Positions 1-9,312 of a stretch of DNA of 64,000 nt are shown here, one piece after another. Each line of letters opens with the position of its first letter. Positions within the stretch are counted from its first letter, which is position 1. The notes beneath the pieces were generated by a model, which saw only the letters and a list, made by a program, of their open reading frames with translations, was not told the DNA's origin and did no database searches. Origin of the DNA: Rheinheimera sp. SA_1 (GTDB taxonomy: Bacteria > Pseudomonadota > Gammaproteobacteria > Enterobacterales > Alteromonadaceae); the NCBI RefSeq assembly GCF_001669775.1, contig NZ_LXWK01000018.1, positions 248,001 through 312,000 of the forward strand, written 5' to 3'. Both the position numbers and the translations under genes were made by a program.

Positions 1-205
1 CGGTCAAAAACTGATAACCGCAAAACACAATCGCCGCGGCCAACAAGATCGCCAGCAGATAAGCGATAATCATCAAAGGTCGTAATCCACCGTTAAAACC
101 GGAACGGATCATTGGCCCCAGCCCTTGTTCTTCACGCATCAGTTTATCCAACTGGTAAGCTTGTGCCGCCAGTTCCTGTTCAATTTTTTTATCGAAGTTA
201 CTCAT
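1..205 (-). CDS. Small membrane protein, DUF6768-like (partial, C-terminus outside window)
   Basis: The gene starts with ATG at 205 and runs off the left edge, so only about 68 residues are visible. They form a charged, helical cytoplasmic segment of about 45 residues (begins MSNFDKKIEQELAAQAYQLD) followed by a hydrophobic segment (MIIAYLLAILLAAAIVFCGY) that is a clear membrane helix. The gene lies 38 nt downstream of the sigma-factor gene in the same direction, so the two are probably cotranscribed. Proteins of this shape next to ECF sigma factors resemble the DUF6768 family. A role in holding the sigma factor at the membrane is inference; no zinc-type anti-sigma motif is visible. Confidence 0.6.
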   Translation of the reverse strand, partial: MSNFDKKIEQELAAQAYQLDKLMREEQGLGPMIRSGFNGGLRPLMIIAYLLAILLAAAIVFCGYQFLT

Positions 206-243
206 GGTTAAATCCTTATGAAGGTAATTTGAAACAGCTGTCG

Positions 244-786
244 TCAATCGTCCAGGCCCAGGCTTTCGTCACCCAGCTGTGCTTTCAGTTGTTGTCGCGC
301 CCGGTGCAATCTGGATTTCACCGTGCCAAGCGGCACTTCCAGCACTAGCGCTATTTCGGTCAGCTCCAACTGATGAAAATAATGCAGTTGCAACAACTGC
401 TGGCTGCCACCATCCAGCTCGCTCATCGCCTGATGGAGTGTCGAATATTGCGCAGCAGGTTCTGGTGCAAGCCAGGTTGCGGCCTCTTGTTCGCACAAAG
501 AATTCACCAAACGCTGACCCGCGCTTTTTTGCCAGTCCAGCACTTCCCAGCGCACTGCTTTATACAGCCAGCTGACAAACACTCTGGGGTCATCCAGTCG
601 CGATATCCGCCGACTCAATTTCAGCCAGACGTTCTGCACCAGATCATCAGCCACCACCGGATCACCTGACAACGACGTAGCAAACAATCGCAGCTTGCGC
701 TGATAAAACTGATAGAGCAGCGTCAAAGCCCGCTCATCACCGGCCTGAAACGCCAGCACTAACAAATCAAGCTGTGCTTTGGTCAT
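244..786 (-). CDS. ECF-type RNA polymerase sigma factor
   Basis: A protein of about 180 residues with the two-domain ECF plan. Region 2 lies at about residues 20-60 (YQFYQRKLRLFATSLSGDP, then DDLVQNVWLKL), and region 4 at about 130-165 has the helix-turn-helix LTEIALVLEVPLGTVKSRLH. It would direct RNA polymerase to a small regulon. The frame is open upstream to a TTG at 801, but the ATG at 786 is preceded by AAGGA, so I use it. The next gene downstream encodes a small membrane protein, a common arrangement for an ECF factor and its regulator. The promoter it recognises cannot be read from the sequence. Confidence 0.88.
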   Translation of the reverse strand: MTKAQLDLLVLAFQAGDERALTLLYQFYQRKLRLFATSLSGDPVVADDLVQNVWLKLSRRISRLDDPRVFVSWLYKAVRWEVLDWQKSAGQRLVNSLCEQEAATWLAPEPAAQYSTLHQAMSELDGGSQQLLQLHYFHQLELTEIALVLEVPLGTVKSRLHRARQQLKAQLGDESLGLDD

Positions 787-903
787 ATTTTCCTTGGGCA
801 AAAAAAACTATCGACCCACAAAAGACGAGGCAACCCAGGTTCAGGTTCGTTGATGCAGAAAAATTTTTACTGAAGTTACTTTTTCACTCCAGCCATGCTC
901 ACG

Positions 904-1983
904 TCAATCCGACAACGCAACTTGCGCCACCACTTGTTTGGCCAAGGCGCGGGCGGTGGTCCATTTACCGCCGGTGACGGTGAGTAAATGGTGTTGCCAA
1001 TGCATGCTGTATTCACGACTAGCGGTACTGACCTGATCACTGCCACCAAGCAAAGGCCGTACACCGGCGAATTCGCGCACGATGTCGTTAGTGCTGCGGG
1101 GAGTTCTAAAATAATGATTATAAAGATCAAGCAAATAACAGCGTTCGGCTTCGCTGCACACAATTGGCTCAGCCAGAGTTTGCCGCACTTCGGTGGTGCC
1201 AAGCAGTGTCAGCCCTTGATAAGGCAACACAAACACAATCCGGGCTTCACCCGGAACTTCTAACATATGACCGTACCGGCCAAGCGGTGGCAACAGCAGA
1301 TGGCTGCCCCGGACTAAATCCAGGCTTTGTGGCACTGGCAATGCCGATTGTTCTAACAGCTGATTACTCCAGGGCCCGGCCACATTCACCAGCCGATCGA
1401 ACTGCCGCCACGCACTTTCGCCTTGAAGTTGCACCGCAGCATTGGCAGTCACCGCCTGCACCGGACAATGTTGATGGATCACAACGCCCTGTTTTTCCGC
1501 CTGCGCCGCCACCCAAAGACCGAGTTGCTGGTCCTGCATCTGACCATCAAAGAACAAAAAAGCCCCCGTTAATCCTTCAGCTTTTAAACCCGGACTGCAG
1601 CGCAAAGTTTGTTCAGCATTGAGCCAACGATGGCGACCAATACCTTTGCGGGCGGATAATAAATCATACAGCCATAAACCAATTTTTAACTGCCAGCGCG
1701 GCCGGCGGCCAGCACGATAAATAGGATAAAGAATGGGTAAACGCCGCGTCAGATGGGGGGCTTTTTTAATCCACCAGCGCCGCTCCTGTAAAGATTCATG
1801 CACCAACCGCAGCTCGCCTTGCTCCAGATAACGCAAACCTCCATGCAGCAACTTGCTGGAAGCGGCGCTGGTTGCTTGCATCAATGCATCACGTTCAAAT
1901 AATTCCACCTGATGCCCGGCCAGCGCCAACTGCCACGCTGATGCCAGACCATTAATGCCACCGCCGATCACCGCTATCCGCAC
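904..1983 (-). CDS. FAD-dependent glycerol-3-phosphate dehydrogenase-like oxidoreductase
   Basis: A 359-residue flavoprotein. The N-terminus has the Rossmann dinucleotide motif GGGINGLASAWQLALAGHQV and an acidic residue (LFERD) for the FAD ribose. The segment SSKLLHGGLRYLEQGELRLV is the hallmark of GlpD-type enzymes, and TVTGGKWTTARALA near the end is the second FAD contact. Such enzymes oxidise sn-glycerol 3-phosphate to dihydroxyacetone phosphate and feed the quinone pool. It is much shorter than GlpD (about 500 residues) because the C-terminal helical domain is missing, so the substrate could differ. The start is GTG at 1983, with AGGTGA eight bases upstream. Confidence 0.8.
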   Translation of the reverse strand: MRIAVIGGGINGLASAWQLALAGHQVELFERDALMQATSAASSKLLHGGLRYLEQGELRLVHESLQERRWWIKKAPHLTRRLPILYPIYRAGRRPRWQLKIGLWLYDLLSARKGIGRHRWLNAEQTLRCSPGLKAEGLTGAFLFFDGQMQDQQLGLWVAAQAEKQGVVIHQHCPVQAVTANAAVQLQGESAWRQFDRLVNVAGPWSNQLLEQSALPVPQSLDLVRGSHLLLPPLGRYGHMLEVPGEARIVFVLPYQGLTLLGTTEVRQTLAEPIVCSEAERCYLLDLYNHYFRTPRSTNDIVREFAGVRPLLGGSDQVSTASREYSMHWQHHLLTVTGGKWTTARALAKQVVAQVALSD

Positions 1984-2288
1984 TTTGTGTCACCTGTTCG
2001 CTAAGCTATTGTTACAGCAAAGCAAATTAATTGGCATTTGTCGAATTCAGCAACAAATTGCCCGTCAGTTGCGGTATATTCATCTTGAATGGAAACAGTG
2101 GCAACGTGATTAAAAACAGCTAGAGTTGTTGAACTTGCGGTACCGCAGTGTGACAAATTCTAGATGCTGCTACCCACAACCTCAGGAACTTTATTTATTG
2201 CATCGACTGCCCGGAACTGATGTGCTGAAGTCGCAGGAAATTACTCTGACTGCTCCGCTGGCAGATGTGTTGGCAAGGACTTAACTCA
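1984..2288. other. Divergent intergenic region (about 305 bp)
   Basis: This separates the leftward GlpD-like gene from the rightward HD-GYP-like gene. It should hold both promoters. A short open stretch in the + frame (about 2110-2284, ending TAA just before the next ATG) reads as ordinary protein but has no start or RBS, so I do not call it a gene. No convincing hairpin or operator is visible. Confidence 0.4.
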
Positions 2289-3755
2289 ATGAATCAATCT
2301 CAGTTTGGCAATACTGCGGCCACTAAAAGTGTCAAAGATTTGCTGAGCAAAATATATGATGCAACACCGCGTAAAGACTCAGTGTATGAGCAGGCAGCCT
2401 ATTATTTTTCCGGTGTCGAGCAACAGGAAATTGATCTGCTCCAGGAGCGGGAAACAACCTTACAGCGCCGGCTCGATGATGCCAACAAAGGTGCACGCAG
2501 CAAACTCGAAACTGCTTTACAGGAAGTCCGCCAGCAACTCAAAGAAAAACTCCGCCAACAACAGGACAACCGGCTTGAACGGATACGGCAGTTAAAGCAG
2601 CTGGCGCGGCAACTGCTAACGTTGATCAGCGGCGATACACCACTGGAAACGCGGCAGCTGTCAGCCCGGGCTCTCGGCACTATTCAACTGTTGTCTTCAA
2701 CCCGCGGTCGCCATGTTGCGATCATCAACCAACGACACAAACATGCCTACAAAGCCATTCTGGCGATTCGGTTATTAGATCAGCTGTTAGAAGATCAACT
2801 GATTAAAAACCGTTATGTGCTAAACAAATTCAACGACAGCACCCAAGCCAATGAAGCTGGTGAAGTGCTGTACTCACCCTTTTTGGAAGAAGTGCAGCTA
2901 CCCCTGGTGATCGCACTGTTGTTGCAGGATATTGGTCTGCAACATCCTCAGGCACAACACATTTTACGCGGTGAAGATGGCACGCTCGATGAATACCGCA
3001 CTTTGGCGCCAACAGAGCGGCAGCAACTGCTGACCGTCAGTTATGAACAAAGCCAGCTTTACCTGAAAGAAGGATTGGGACTGGACACCTATGTTGGCAA
3101 CTCCAAAGCCGAGCGGGATTTGTTTGTGTACATGGAGCAGGATAAACAGAACTTTATCAGCCACTTACTAAAAAGTGCCATTCAGCCGGAAGACGGCATT
3201 GGCAACCTGTTGAAAATTCCGCAGGTCTATGTATCGGTGGTACTGCCGTCCAAAGCAAATTACCAGTATGAACAAGTCCCCAAAGTCAGCGCATTACTGA
3301 AAGCTGGTGTGACCAAGGGCTGGTATCCGGCGGCGATTGTCGACAGTCTGCTGAAAATCACCGGTTTTTTTCCACAAGGTTACGGTATTACTTACATTCC
3401 AAAAGACTCCGATAAACAGGATCTGGATCGCTACGAGTATGCCATCGTCAATGGTCTATACCCGCTGGAGCCGGAACAACCGATTTGCCGCACCGTCACC
3501 CGCAATCTGACCTACAACACCTTTGGCATTAATGTGGTGGTCAGTGCTGACAACAATCTTTATTTCCAGAGTGCGCAGCAAAAGCTGGAGAAAATGAGCG
3601 AAGAGCGGCTGAAAGAAATTCTGAGTAAGCTGGTATCAAACCTGGAAGAACGCACCACGATGGATTTAATTCCCAAGTGCTGGCATCCGGATGAGTTTTT
3701 TACCTTTTTGAAAAACCAGAATTTGTGGAACCGGGTAGATACGATCCGCAATTAA
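2289..3755 (+). CDS. Degenerate HD-GYP-domain protein (hypothetical)
   Basis: 488 residues from the ATG at 2289, which has AAGGA upstream; an in-frame ATG 24 nt earlier has no RBS. Residues about 50-110 are a charged, probably coiled-coil helix rich in Q, E, R and L. The middle resembles an HD-GYP cyclic-di-GMP phosphodiesterase that has lost its metal site: ALLLQDIGLQHPQAQHIL stands where active members have an HD pair and a Lys after G. The later piece LLKITGFFPQGYGITYI matches the usual HD-GYP C-terminus (YPxG). The HHE and GYP motifs are not visible. It is probably catalytically dead and may act as a binding or scaffold protein; that role is inference. Confidence 0.6.
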   Translation: MNQSQFGNTAATKSVKDLLSKIYDATPRKDSVYEQAAYYFSGVEQQEIDLLQERETTLQRRLDDANKGARSKLETALQEVRQQLKEKLRQQQDNRLERIRQLKQLARQLLTLISGDTPLETRQLSARALGTIQLLSSTRGRHVAIINQRHKHAYKAILAIRLLDQLLEDQLIKNRYVLNKFNDSTQANEAGEVLYSPFLEEVQLPLVIALLLQDIGLQHPQAQHILRGEDGTLDEYRTLAPTERQQLLTVSYEQSQLYLKEGLGLDTYVGNSKAERDLFVYMEQDKQNFISHLLKSAIQPEDGIGNLLKIPQVYVSVVLPSKANYQYEQVPKVSALLKAGVTKGWYPAAIVDSLLKITGFFPQGYGITYIPKDSDKQDLDRYEYAIVNGLYPLEPEQPICRTVTRNLTYNTFGINVVVSADNNLYFQSAQQKLEKMSEERLKEILSKLVSNLEERTTMDLIPKCWHPDEFFTFLKNQNLWNRVDTIRN

Positions 3756-3759
3756 TTGA

Positions 3760-4503
3760 TTAGTTGTCGGCTGCAGCTTTAACTTCGGCGGAAACCTGAC
3801 ACAGCGGCGGGGTCTCGGCAAACAATCGTCGATACGCTTGCTGTAAACGTTCCACTGTTTCAGCGGTGGTTTGCAGATGTGCCGCCAGATACAACATCCG
3901 CTCCAGTTCGGTTGCGCTGAACACTTTTCGCAGTTCGGTTTGTCCGGGATGAAGGCGGTTTTGCTGCTCGACAAAGTTTTCCGATACCAGAATTAAATCA
4001 ACTCGTTTTAATGCCAGCATTTGCCGCAACTGATGGTTTTGCCCAACGACCACCAGATTTTTAGATTCGCGAAAACCGTGCTGCAACAAATATTTGTAGT
4101 TGGCCTGCCCCTGTTCAATCCCGACAATAAAATTACGGGCTTCACTGATATCACGTGGTGCGACTTCCGGGCGCGCTGCAGCAGCATAAAATGAAATACG
4201 CATCGGACACAAAGGGACAACCCAGTTGTATCTGGCTAAACGTTCATCGGTTTGTAACAGCGAAAAAATAAAGGTTTCCGGCTGCTCATTGGCCATTTTT
4301 ACAGCTCTGGGCCAGGGTAACGCCTGAATTTCATAACCTAAACCAGCTTCAGAGAACAGCTGTTGCACAATATCGACTGACCAGCCATGCAACTGGCCTT
4401 GTGCATTCAACTGTTGATAGGGCGGAAAAATTTCTGTGACCAGTTGCACCGGCGCCGCCAGTGCTTGGAAACTAAGCCCCAGCAACCACCCATAACACCG
4501 CAT
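3760..4503 (-). CDS. Periplasmic amino-acid-type substrate-binding protein (SBP_bac_3-like)
   Basis: 247 residues with a signal peptide (cleavage probably after FQALAA) and a start preceded by AGGAAAGG. The body begins LVTEIFPPYQQLNAQGQLHG WSVDIV, the standard opening of the family 3 solute-binding fold, and continues with ALPWPRAVKMA and later IVGIEQGQANYKYLL. No ABC permease or ATPase gene is nearby, so it may be an orphan binding protein or a ligand sensor for a receptor elsewhere. It converges on the HD-GYP-like gene with a 4 nt gap. The ligand is unknown; the lobe-1 aromatic pair FPPY fits a small polar ligand. Confidence 0.78.
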   Translation of the reverse strand: MRCYGWLLGLSFQALAAPVQLVTEIFPPYQQLNAQGQLHGWSVDIVQQLFSEAGLGYEIQALPWPRAVKMANEQPETFIFSLLQTDERLARYNWVVPLCPMRISFYAAAARPEVAPRDISEARNFIVGIEQGQANYKYLLQHGFRESKNLVVVGQNHQLRQMLALKRVDLILVSENFVEQQNRLHPGQTELRKVFSATELERMLYLAAHLQTTAETVERLQQAYRRLFAETPPLCQVSAEVKAAADN

Positions 4504-4746
4504 GTACCTTTCCTGCAGGCCCCAAACTTACATAAGCATAGGATGATTTACTAAGGACGCCAGTGCCATTCAAACCTGGCTAAACCAAAGAACATCAACA
4601 ACTTAAATCATTTATTTCACATTTATGTGAATAATCTGTAGTAAGCTCAGGAACGTCAATACAGCTGTGCATTGTGACAACTGCAATCTTGGCAGGGTCG
4701 GACGCATATGTTAAATAATGTCGCTAACTGTGGTGGAGGATCAGGG

Positions 4747-6405
4747 ATGAAGATGCGAACTACAAAGTTTCGGCCATGGCGACTGTTCGTGTCCGCGGCG
4801 CTTCTGCTGACGTTGGGCTGGTGGATAGCAGACGGGACTATCTTCTCTCTGAATCCCCCTGTGACCGACAATACCCTCAGCAGCGACACAACTGATACAA
4901 GTGCGGCAAAGAAAAACAGCGGAGCAAGCACTGGCACTGTTGCTCTCGCTTCTGGCAACGCGCTAGCGACGCCGGGTAGCAGCGCTGATGTTGTAGCCGA
5001 AGCTGCAGACAGCTGTGCCAACAGCGCCGTGATGCAACATCAATTAAAACAAATCTTACAGCAACGAAAACAGCAAAGTTTTCAGTTGATCCAACAGTTG
5101 CAGCAAAATGGCACCATAGCCGCTGAAGTCGCAGTTATTATTCATCAGCTGGGCGGCGATATGCTGTTAATGGCACAACAACGCGCAGATTATCCGGCGA
5201 ACCCCAATACCCTGATCCGTTTTGAACAACAGCCACGCGCTATACCACGCGCACTGGCATTATTGGTACTAAAAGCAGCGTTGTCCCACAACTATCGGCC
5301 GGTGGTGGCTGCATTGCAGGCGGATGTAGCGCCACAACAACTGGCGTGGCATGGTCAAACTTTATTGACAGCTATTCTGGCGGCGGATCCAAATCTCAGC
5401 CCGCTGACACTGCAACAACTGATTGAAAGTGGCCTGCAACCGGTGTTTGCTGATTTGGTCGCAGCCACGGCGCTGCAGCTACCGGTCCCGCTGGTCGACA
5501 CCCTGAATATGGCCTTTACCGGCGATCGGCAGCAACTGTGGTTTCATCAGTACCGCCGCAATAATCTGACCTTACAGGCCGCCGCTGATGGCAACGTTGC
5601 TTTGTATGATTATTGGCAGGCGCAGGGTGTACCGGCGTTAATATCGGCGGCTGATTTGAATGCTTTTGATGTATTGCCATTTCCCGCCACCGAGCCTGAA
5701 CTCATAGATCGATTACCTTTGATCCGGAATTTTATCAAACAAGGTTTATTACCCCGGCAGTTCACCAGCCTGACCAGTTGGTTATTGCTGTTGCCAAAAG
5801 ACGATGCTTTGCAGCTGAGTCAGCAACTGGCCGGAACCGGGTTAAACACTGCTTCTGCAGCCACAGACCTGATGCACATAGGTTCAGCTTCTGAAATATC
5901 CGATGCCATTATAAAAACGAATCAACAATTTAAGCAGCATATCGTCATTCGACAACACTGTAACCAGCTGTATCAGCTTGGCTCTGTGTTGTTATCACTG
6001 GACGATGCCGCTCAACATTATGGCGCCGCCCTGCAAAGCCGTTTTCGGCTGAATACCACACAGATTGAACAAACTATCCAGCTGCATACACTGCAACAAC
6101 AGCTTGAATTACTGCTTGAATCACAGCAATGGCAGGCGTTTATCCGGCAAGCACAGCAACAACTTATCCTGTTGCCACCAGAGCAGCGTAGCGAATATGT
6201 ATTGCAGCAATTATTGAACTATCAAGCACCTGCCGAAGTATTGACGATGCAATTGCAGCGTCACTATCGCCACCACGGGGCTCCATCACCCGACATCATC
6301 GCTGCATTTTCACAAAGCCAAAACCCCAAACTGCAAGCACAGTTACGACGCCTGCGCTGGTGGCAACCAAGCCAACAACCTTTACACCAGGCTGGTGGCA
6401 ATTGA
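4747..6405 (+). CDS. Hypothetical membrane-anchored, Gln-rich helical protein
   Basis: 552 residues starting at the ATG at 4747, which has a strong GGAGGA six bases upstream; earlier in-frame ATGs have no RBS. A short basic N-terminus is followed by one membrane helix (LFVSAALLLTLGWWIADGTI) and a Ser/Thr/Ala-rich linker to about residue 90. The remainder is rich in Gln and Leu and is probably helical repeats, exposed to the periplasm if the anchor is orientated as expected. I recognise no family. The convergent YdjM-like gene ends nine bases away. The high Gln content (many CAA/CAG codons) is shared by neighbouring genes, so it does not mark transfer. Confidence 0.6.
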   Translation: MKMRTTKFRPWRLFVSAALLLTLGWWIADGTIFSLNPPVTDNTLSSDTTDTSAAKKNSGASTGTVALASGNALATPGSSADVVAEAADSCANSAVMQHQLKQILQQRKQQSFQLIQQLQQNGTIAAEVAVIIHQLGGDMLLMAQQRADYPANPNTLIRFEQQPRAIPRALALLVLKAALSHNYRPVVAALQADVAPQQLAWHGQTLLTAILAADPNLSPLTLQQLIESGLQPVFADLVAATALQLPVPLVDTLNMAFTGDRQQLWFHQYRRNNLTLQAAADGNVALYDYWQAQGVPALISAADLNAFDVLPFPATEPELIDRLPLIRNFIKQGLLPRQFTSLTSWLLLLPKDDALQLSQQLAGTGLNTASAATDLMHIGSASEISDAIIKTNQQFKQHIVIRQHCNQLYQLGSVLLSLDDAAQHYGAALQSRFRLNTTQIEQTIQLHTLQQQLELLLESQQWQAFIRQAQQQLILLPPEQRSEYVLQQLLNYQAPAEVLTMQLQRHYRHHGAPSPDIIAAFSQSQNPKLQAQLRRLRWWQPSQQPLHQAGGN

Positions 6406-6414
6406 TGAAATCGA

Positions 6415-7464
6415 TTACCTGCCAGCAGTTGCACTTTGCTGTAAATATTGCGCCAGACTCAGATCAGTGTTTCCCAAAGCACGTTGGTATAACCAGCGAA
6501 AAGCCCGGTCGTCCCGCGGCATCTCCAGTTGTTCGGGTAAACCACGGACTTGCTGCTGCGCATCCAGCGGCAATAAAAACCGGAAGCTATAACCAGGCTC
6601 CATGCCCATCCGCAGATCGGTTAATACCAGCGCTTGATCAGATTGCTTGGTCAGCGTGACAAAACCATGGCTGAACCAGTGCAGGCGAACCACGGCTGGT
6701 TGCTGTTGCCACTGTTGCCATAACGCCGCATCACGCGGATAGGCTTGCCAATGAATGGTTTGGGTTTTATCCAACAGTGAATAATACCCTTCGAAATATT
6801 GGCCTTCCTCAACCACCAATAAACGCCACAACAGTGTATTAAAAGGTGTTGCTGTCACCAGCAATTTGGTATTAGAACCAGCTGCGGCCGATAGGGAATG
6901 AATCTGTGATGGTAGTTGCGATTGCGCCAACGCTGTAACCTGTTGCTGCGCCAAAAGGCCAAACCCCAGGTAAGCCGTACTTAGTAGCAACCCCACACTA
7001 TTCCAGCGTAAGCTTCGTCCGGCGAGCACCAACGTTGTACCAATCAATAACGGCACCGTGTAAAGCGGGTCAATGACAAACACACTGCCGGTGCCATAAG
7101 GGTAATCGGTAAACGGCAAGCCAAGCTGGGTGCCGTAAATCGTTAACATATCCAGCAGCGGATGGGTCACCAGCACCAGCCACACTGCCAATAGGCTGGT
7201 TTTGAATAGCCCTGGCCTGCGACCGATTTTCAGCCACAGCCAAGCCAGCAGCGGCGAAATGAGCGTCAGATAAAACAGCGCATGACTTTCAGTGCGGTGG
7301 TAAGTCATATCGCTGATTGGGTCGCCGTGGGAAATCAATACATCCAGATCGGGTAAGGTTCCAACCACGGCACCCAGCAAGGCGGATTGCCATACCGGCT
7401 GTTTACGCCGGAATACCGCGACACTGACGGCCGCGCCCAAAGCAATTTGCGAAAGAGAATCCAT
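6415..7464 (-). CDS. YdjM-like membrane-bound metal-dependent hydrolase (DUF457 family)
   Basis: About 349 residues from the ATG at 7464, which has AGGAG five bases upstream. The N-terminus reads MDSLSQIALGAAVSVAVFRR. GAVVGTLPDLDVLISHGD and HRTESHALFYLTLISPLLAW carry the Asp and His residues that mark this family, and THPLLDMLTIYGTQ is the last His/Asp cluster. Four to five hydrophobic segments fill the first 200 residues, and a soluble domain of about 130 residues follows. E. coli YdjM is a LexA-regulated inner-membrane protein, but I see no clear LexA box here. The substrate is unknown in the family. Confidence 0.82.
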   Translation of the reverse strand: MDSLSQIALGAAVSVAVFRRKQPVWQSALLGAVVGTLPDLDVLISHGDPISDMTYHRTESHALFYLTLISPLLAWLWLKIGRRPGLFKTSLLAVWLVLVTHPLLDMLTIYGTQLGLPFTDYPYGTGSVFVIDPLYTVPLLIGTTLVLAGRSLRWNSVGLLLSTAYLGFGLLAQQQVTALAQSQLPSQIHSLSAAAGSNTKLLVTATPFNTLLWRLLVVEEGQYFEGYYSLLDKTQTIHWQAYPRDAALWQQWQQQPAVVRLHWFSHGFVTLTKQSDQALVLTDLRMGMEPGYSFRFLLPLDAQQQVRGLPEQLEMPRDDRAFRWLYQRALGNTDLSLAQYLQQSATAGR

Positions 7465-7557
7465 GAAGCTCCTGTTGGGTTCATTCGTTACCGGGTGGAG
7501 CCTGATAGCAACCCGGCTTGTGTTAGGATTTATGCGAGGTCTGTCACGACCCATTCG

Positions 7558-8048
7558 TCACAAAGTTTGCAATGTTTCCGCCGTCTGCTGCGCCTGAGTC
7601 TGCTTCCTGACCAGGTGTTTTAACAAGGTATAAAACAGCAGTGACAACACGATGGTAAAACCGCTGGCCCAAATCAGTTTATCCAGTGACGGATTCACCA
7701 ATAGGAAATAACCCAGCTGACCAGCAAGGTGTATAAAATAATGTCGGCGTCTGTGCCAAATAAACTGGCTCACATGCCTCCTGCCAGCAACATCAGCAAC
7801 TACCAGGCCTTGTCTGCAAAAGCTGGCGCCAGCAGTTGCACCCGCGTCCCGCGATGCGCACCGATACTGTAAATCAATGCAAAACTGGTGATCAAACTTA
7901 AAAACAGCGCCTGAATGATATAGACCGGGATCTGTTGCAGCAGCTGCATACCCAGCACAAAACCAACAAAGGCTACTGGAATAAACAACACCAGCCAACA
8001 AAGAAGTGCGCTGATAAACCAAATTCTGAAAATTGGACTGGCAAACAT
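7558..8048 (-). pseudogene. Broken integral membrane protein gene, third gene of a coupled operon
   Basis: The start codon at 8048 overlaps the stop of the preceding gene (TGATG). The first 80 or so residues are clean membrane-protein sequence (IFRIWFISALLCWLVLFIPV and more) and end at an in-frame TAG near 7801. Past that stop the same frame keeps reading as protein (LLMLLAGGM, stop, ASLFGTDADIILYTLLVSWV), and the sequence then slips into another frame to finish as DKLIWASGFTIVLSLLFYTL and a basic tail ending near 7558. So two stops and one frameshift separate the pieces of what was probably a four-helix membrane protein of about 160 residues. A sequencing error could explain some, but not easily all, of the lesions. 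Confidence 0.7.
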
Positions 8049-8485
8049 CACAACAGCACGTTAATTTCAAAGCGTCGAGGTGCGCCAAACGCCGTAGAAA
8101 AGCCAGCAGCAGCAAGCCCTTCGAGTGCCAGCTTTGGGTCAGTAATCCGATGAAAAATCTCAGGGGCTGGTAACTGTGCCAGAGTTTTTGCCACTTGCCA
8201 GTTACCAATCACCTCGGGTGGCGGCAACACATATTCGAGGCTCAACCCGCGCGCGATATCAAGTTTCAGCAACTGCACCATCTGCTCCTGTGCAGGCGCT
8301 GCGGTGACAGTCCATTGCCGCAAATCGACAATCCGGGCCCAGCGTTTTCCTGCCAGCTGCTGGCAAAAAAAGTCCAGTTCCGCGGCATATCGGGCAGTCA
8401 GTTCATCAGCATGTACACCAACAAAACTGACATACAGCGCATCGCTGCTTTGTGCGATAGTCAAAAACGGCTTTATTTGCGGCAT
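8048..8485 (-). CDS. Hypothetical cytoplasmic protein, STAS-like
   Basis: About 145 residues, starting at the ATG at 8485, which overlaps the stop codon of the upstream gene (TAATG) and has GAGG upstream. The pattern of short beta strands and helices, with ALYVSFVGVHADELTARYAA then WARIVDLRQWTVTA, resembles the STAS/SpoIIAA fold, but I cannot confirm the family. There is no signal peptide. It sits between a periplasmic binding-protein gene and a broken membrane-protein gene, with stop/start overlaps on both sides, so the three are translationally coupled. A sensing chain from periplasm to cytoplasm is a reasonable guess only. Confidence 0.6.
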   Translation of the reverse strand: MPQIKPFLTIAQSSDALYVSFVGVHADELTARYAAELDFFCQQLAGKRWARIVDLRQWTVTAAPAQEQMVQLLKLDIARGLSLEYVLPPPEVIGNWQVAKTLAQLPAPEIFHRITDPKLALEGLAAAGFSTAFGAPRRFEINVLL

Positions 8486-9312
8486 TATTCTGACCTCAGT
8501 TGATCGAGCCAATATGCTAACGCACCGGTTTGTTGTGCGGGCGCTATCCCTTGCAACACCAGCGTTTGATATTCGGGCAACAGACTGACTTTACGGATGG
8601 CTTGATTAAGACCAGCCACCACAGCCTCCCCCTGCTTGCCTTTGGAGCAGGCGAAATACACCAAATTGACCGGCTCTGCTTTCTGTATCCGATAATAGGT
8701 GAATTCCAGTCGCGCGCGACTGGCCACTTTTTGATATTCCAGTAAACCATCAATAAAACCACGTTCTAACATCGGCAGCATACTGCCCATATCTTCGCTG
8801 GAACTGGTTCTGGTGTACAAAGCACGGCTATGCCGATTCTGCGATAGCAGCAGATCAAGCTGCTCGCCATAACTACGATTCAGCTCTATTCCCAGCAACG
8901 GACCTTTCGGTAACTGCAATAACTGATGCAACGATAACTGACCCGCCCGCTGCATCGCTTGCAACCTTGGATGCCAGGCTGAGTTTTTCAGCATCACCAG
9001 CAGCAGGGCGTCTTCAACCATATAAGGTAACGTAAATAAATATTCCTGCTCGCGCGCTGCGGTCTTTTTTAACCAGGGAATACAGGCATTGCCGGAGGTT
9101 TTAATCCATGCTCTGGCACGATTTCGACTTAGACTTTCTGTGCGGTAGCTGTCCGGATAAAACGCTAGTACTTGTTTTAGCAGCAACCCTTCCGGATTCT
9201 CGCTTGACTGCGCGGCTTTTAAAATGGCTACTGAATCCACCACAATCAAAGGCTCAGCCGGCAATCGCGGACAGAGTGTCAGAATCATCAACAAAGCCAG
9301 CCACAATTTCAT
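8485..9312 (-). CDS. Periplasmic substrate-binding-like protein (TIGR02285-type)
   Basis: 275 residues with a signal peptide (LALLMILTLCPRLPAEP). The body looks like the conserved TIGR02285 group of secreted proteins related to family 3 solute-binding proteins: GNACIPWLKKTAAREQEYLF near residue 75 and NLVYFACSKGKQGEAVVAGL near 220. No transporter subunit is adjacent. It is the first gene of a tight three-gene leftward operon (TAATG, then TGATG overlaps). The ligand is unknown. Confidence 0.72.
   Translation of the reverse strand: MKLWLALLMILTLCPRLPAEPLIVVDSVAILKAAQSSENPEGLLLKQVLAFYPDSYRTESLSRNRARAWIKTSGNACIPWLKKTAAREQEYLFTLPYMVEDALLLVMLKNSAWHPRLQAMQRAGQLSLHQLLQLPKGPLLGIELNRSYGEQLDLLLSQNRHSRALYTRTSSSEDMGSMLPMLERGFIDGLLEYQKVASRARLEFTYYRIQKAEPVNLVYFACSKGKQGEAVVAGLNQAIRKVSLLPEYQTLVLQGIAPAQQTGALAYWLDQLRSE

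Noticed and set aside
2110-2284. Open + frame just before the HD-GYP-like gene
   Set aside because: The residues look plausible but there is no start codon with an RBS, and the frame ends before the next gene; I cannot support a gene.
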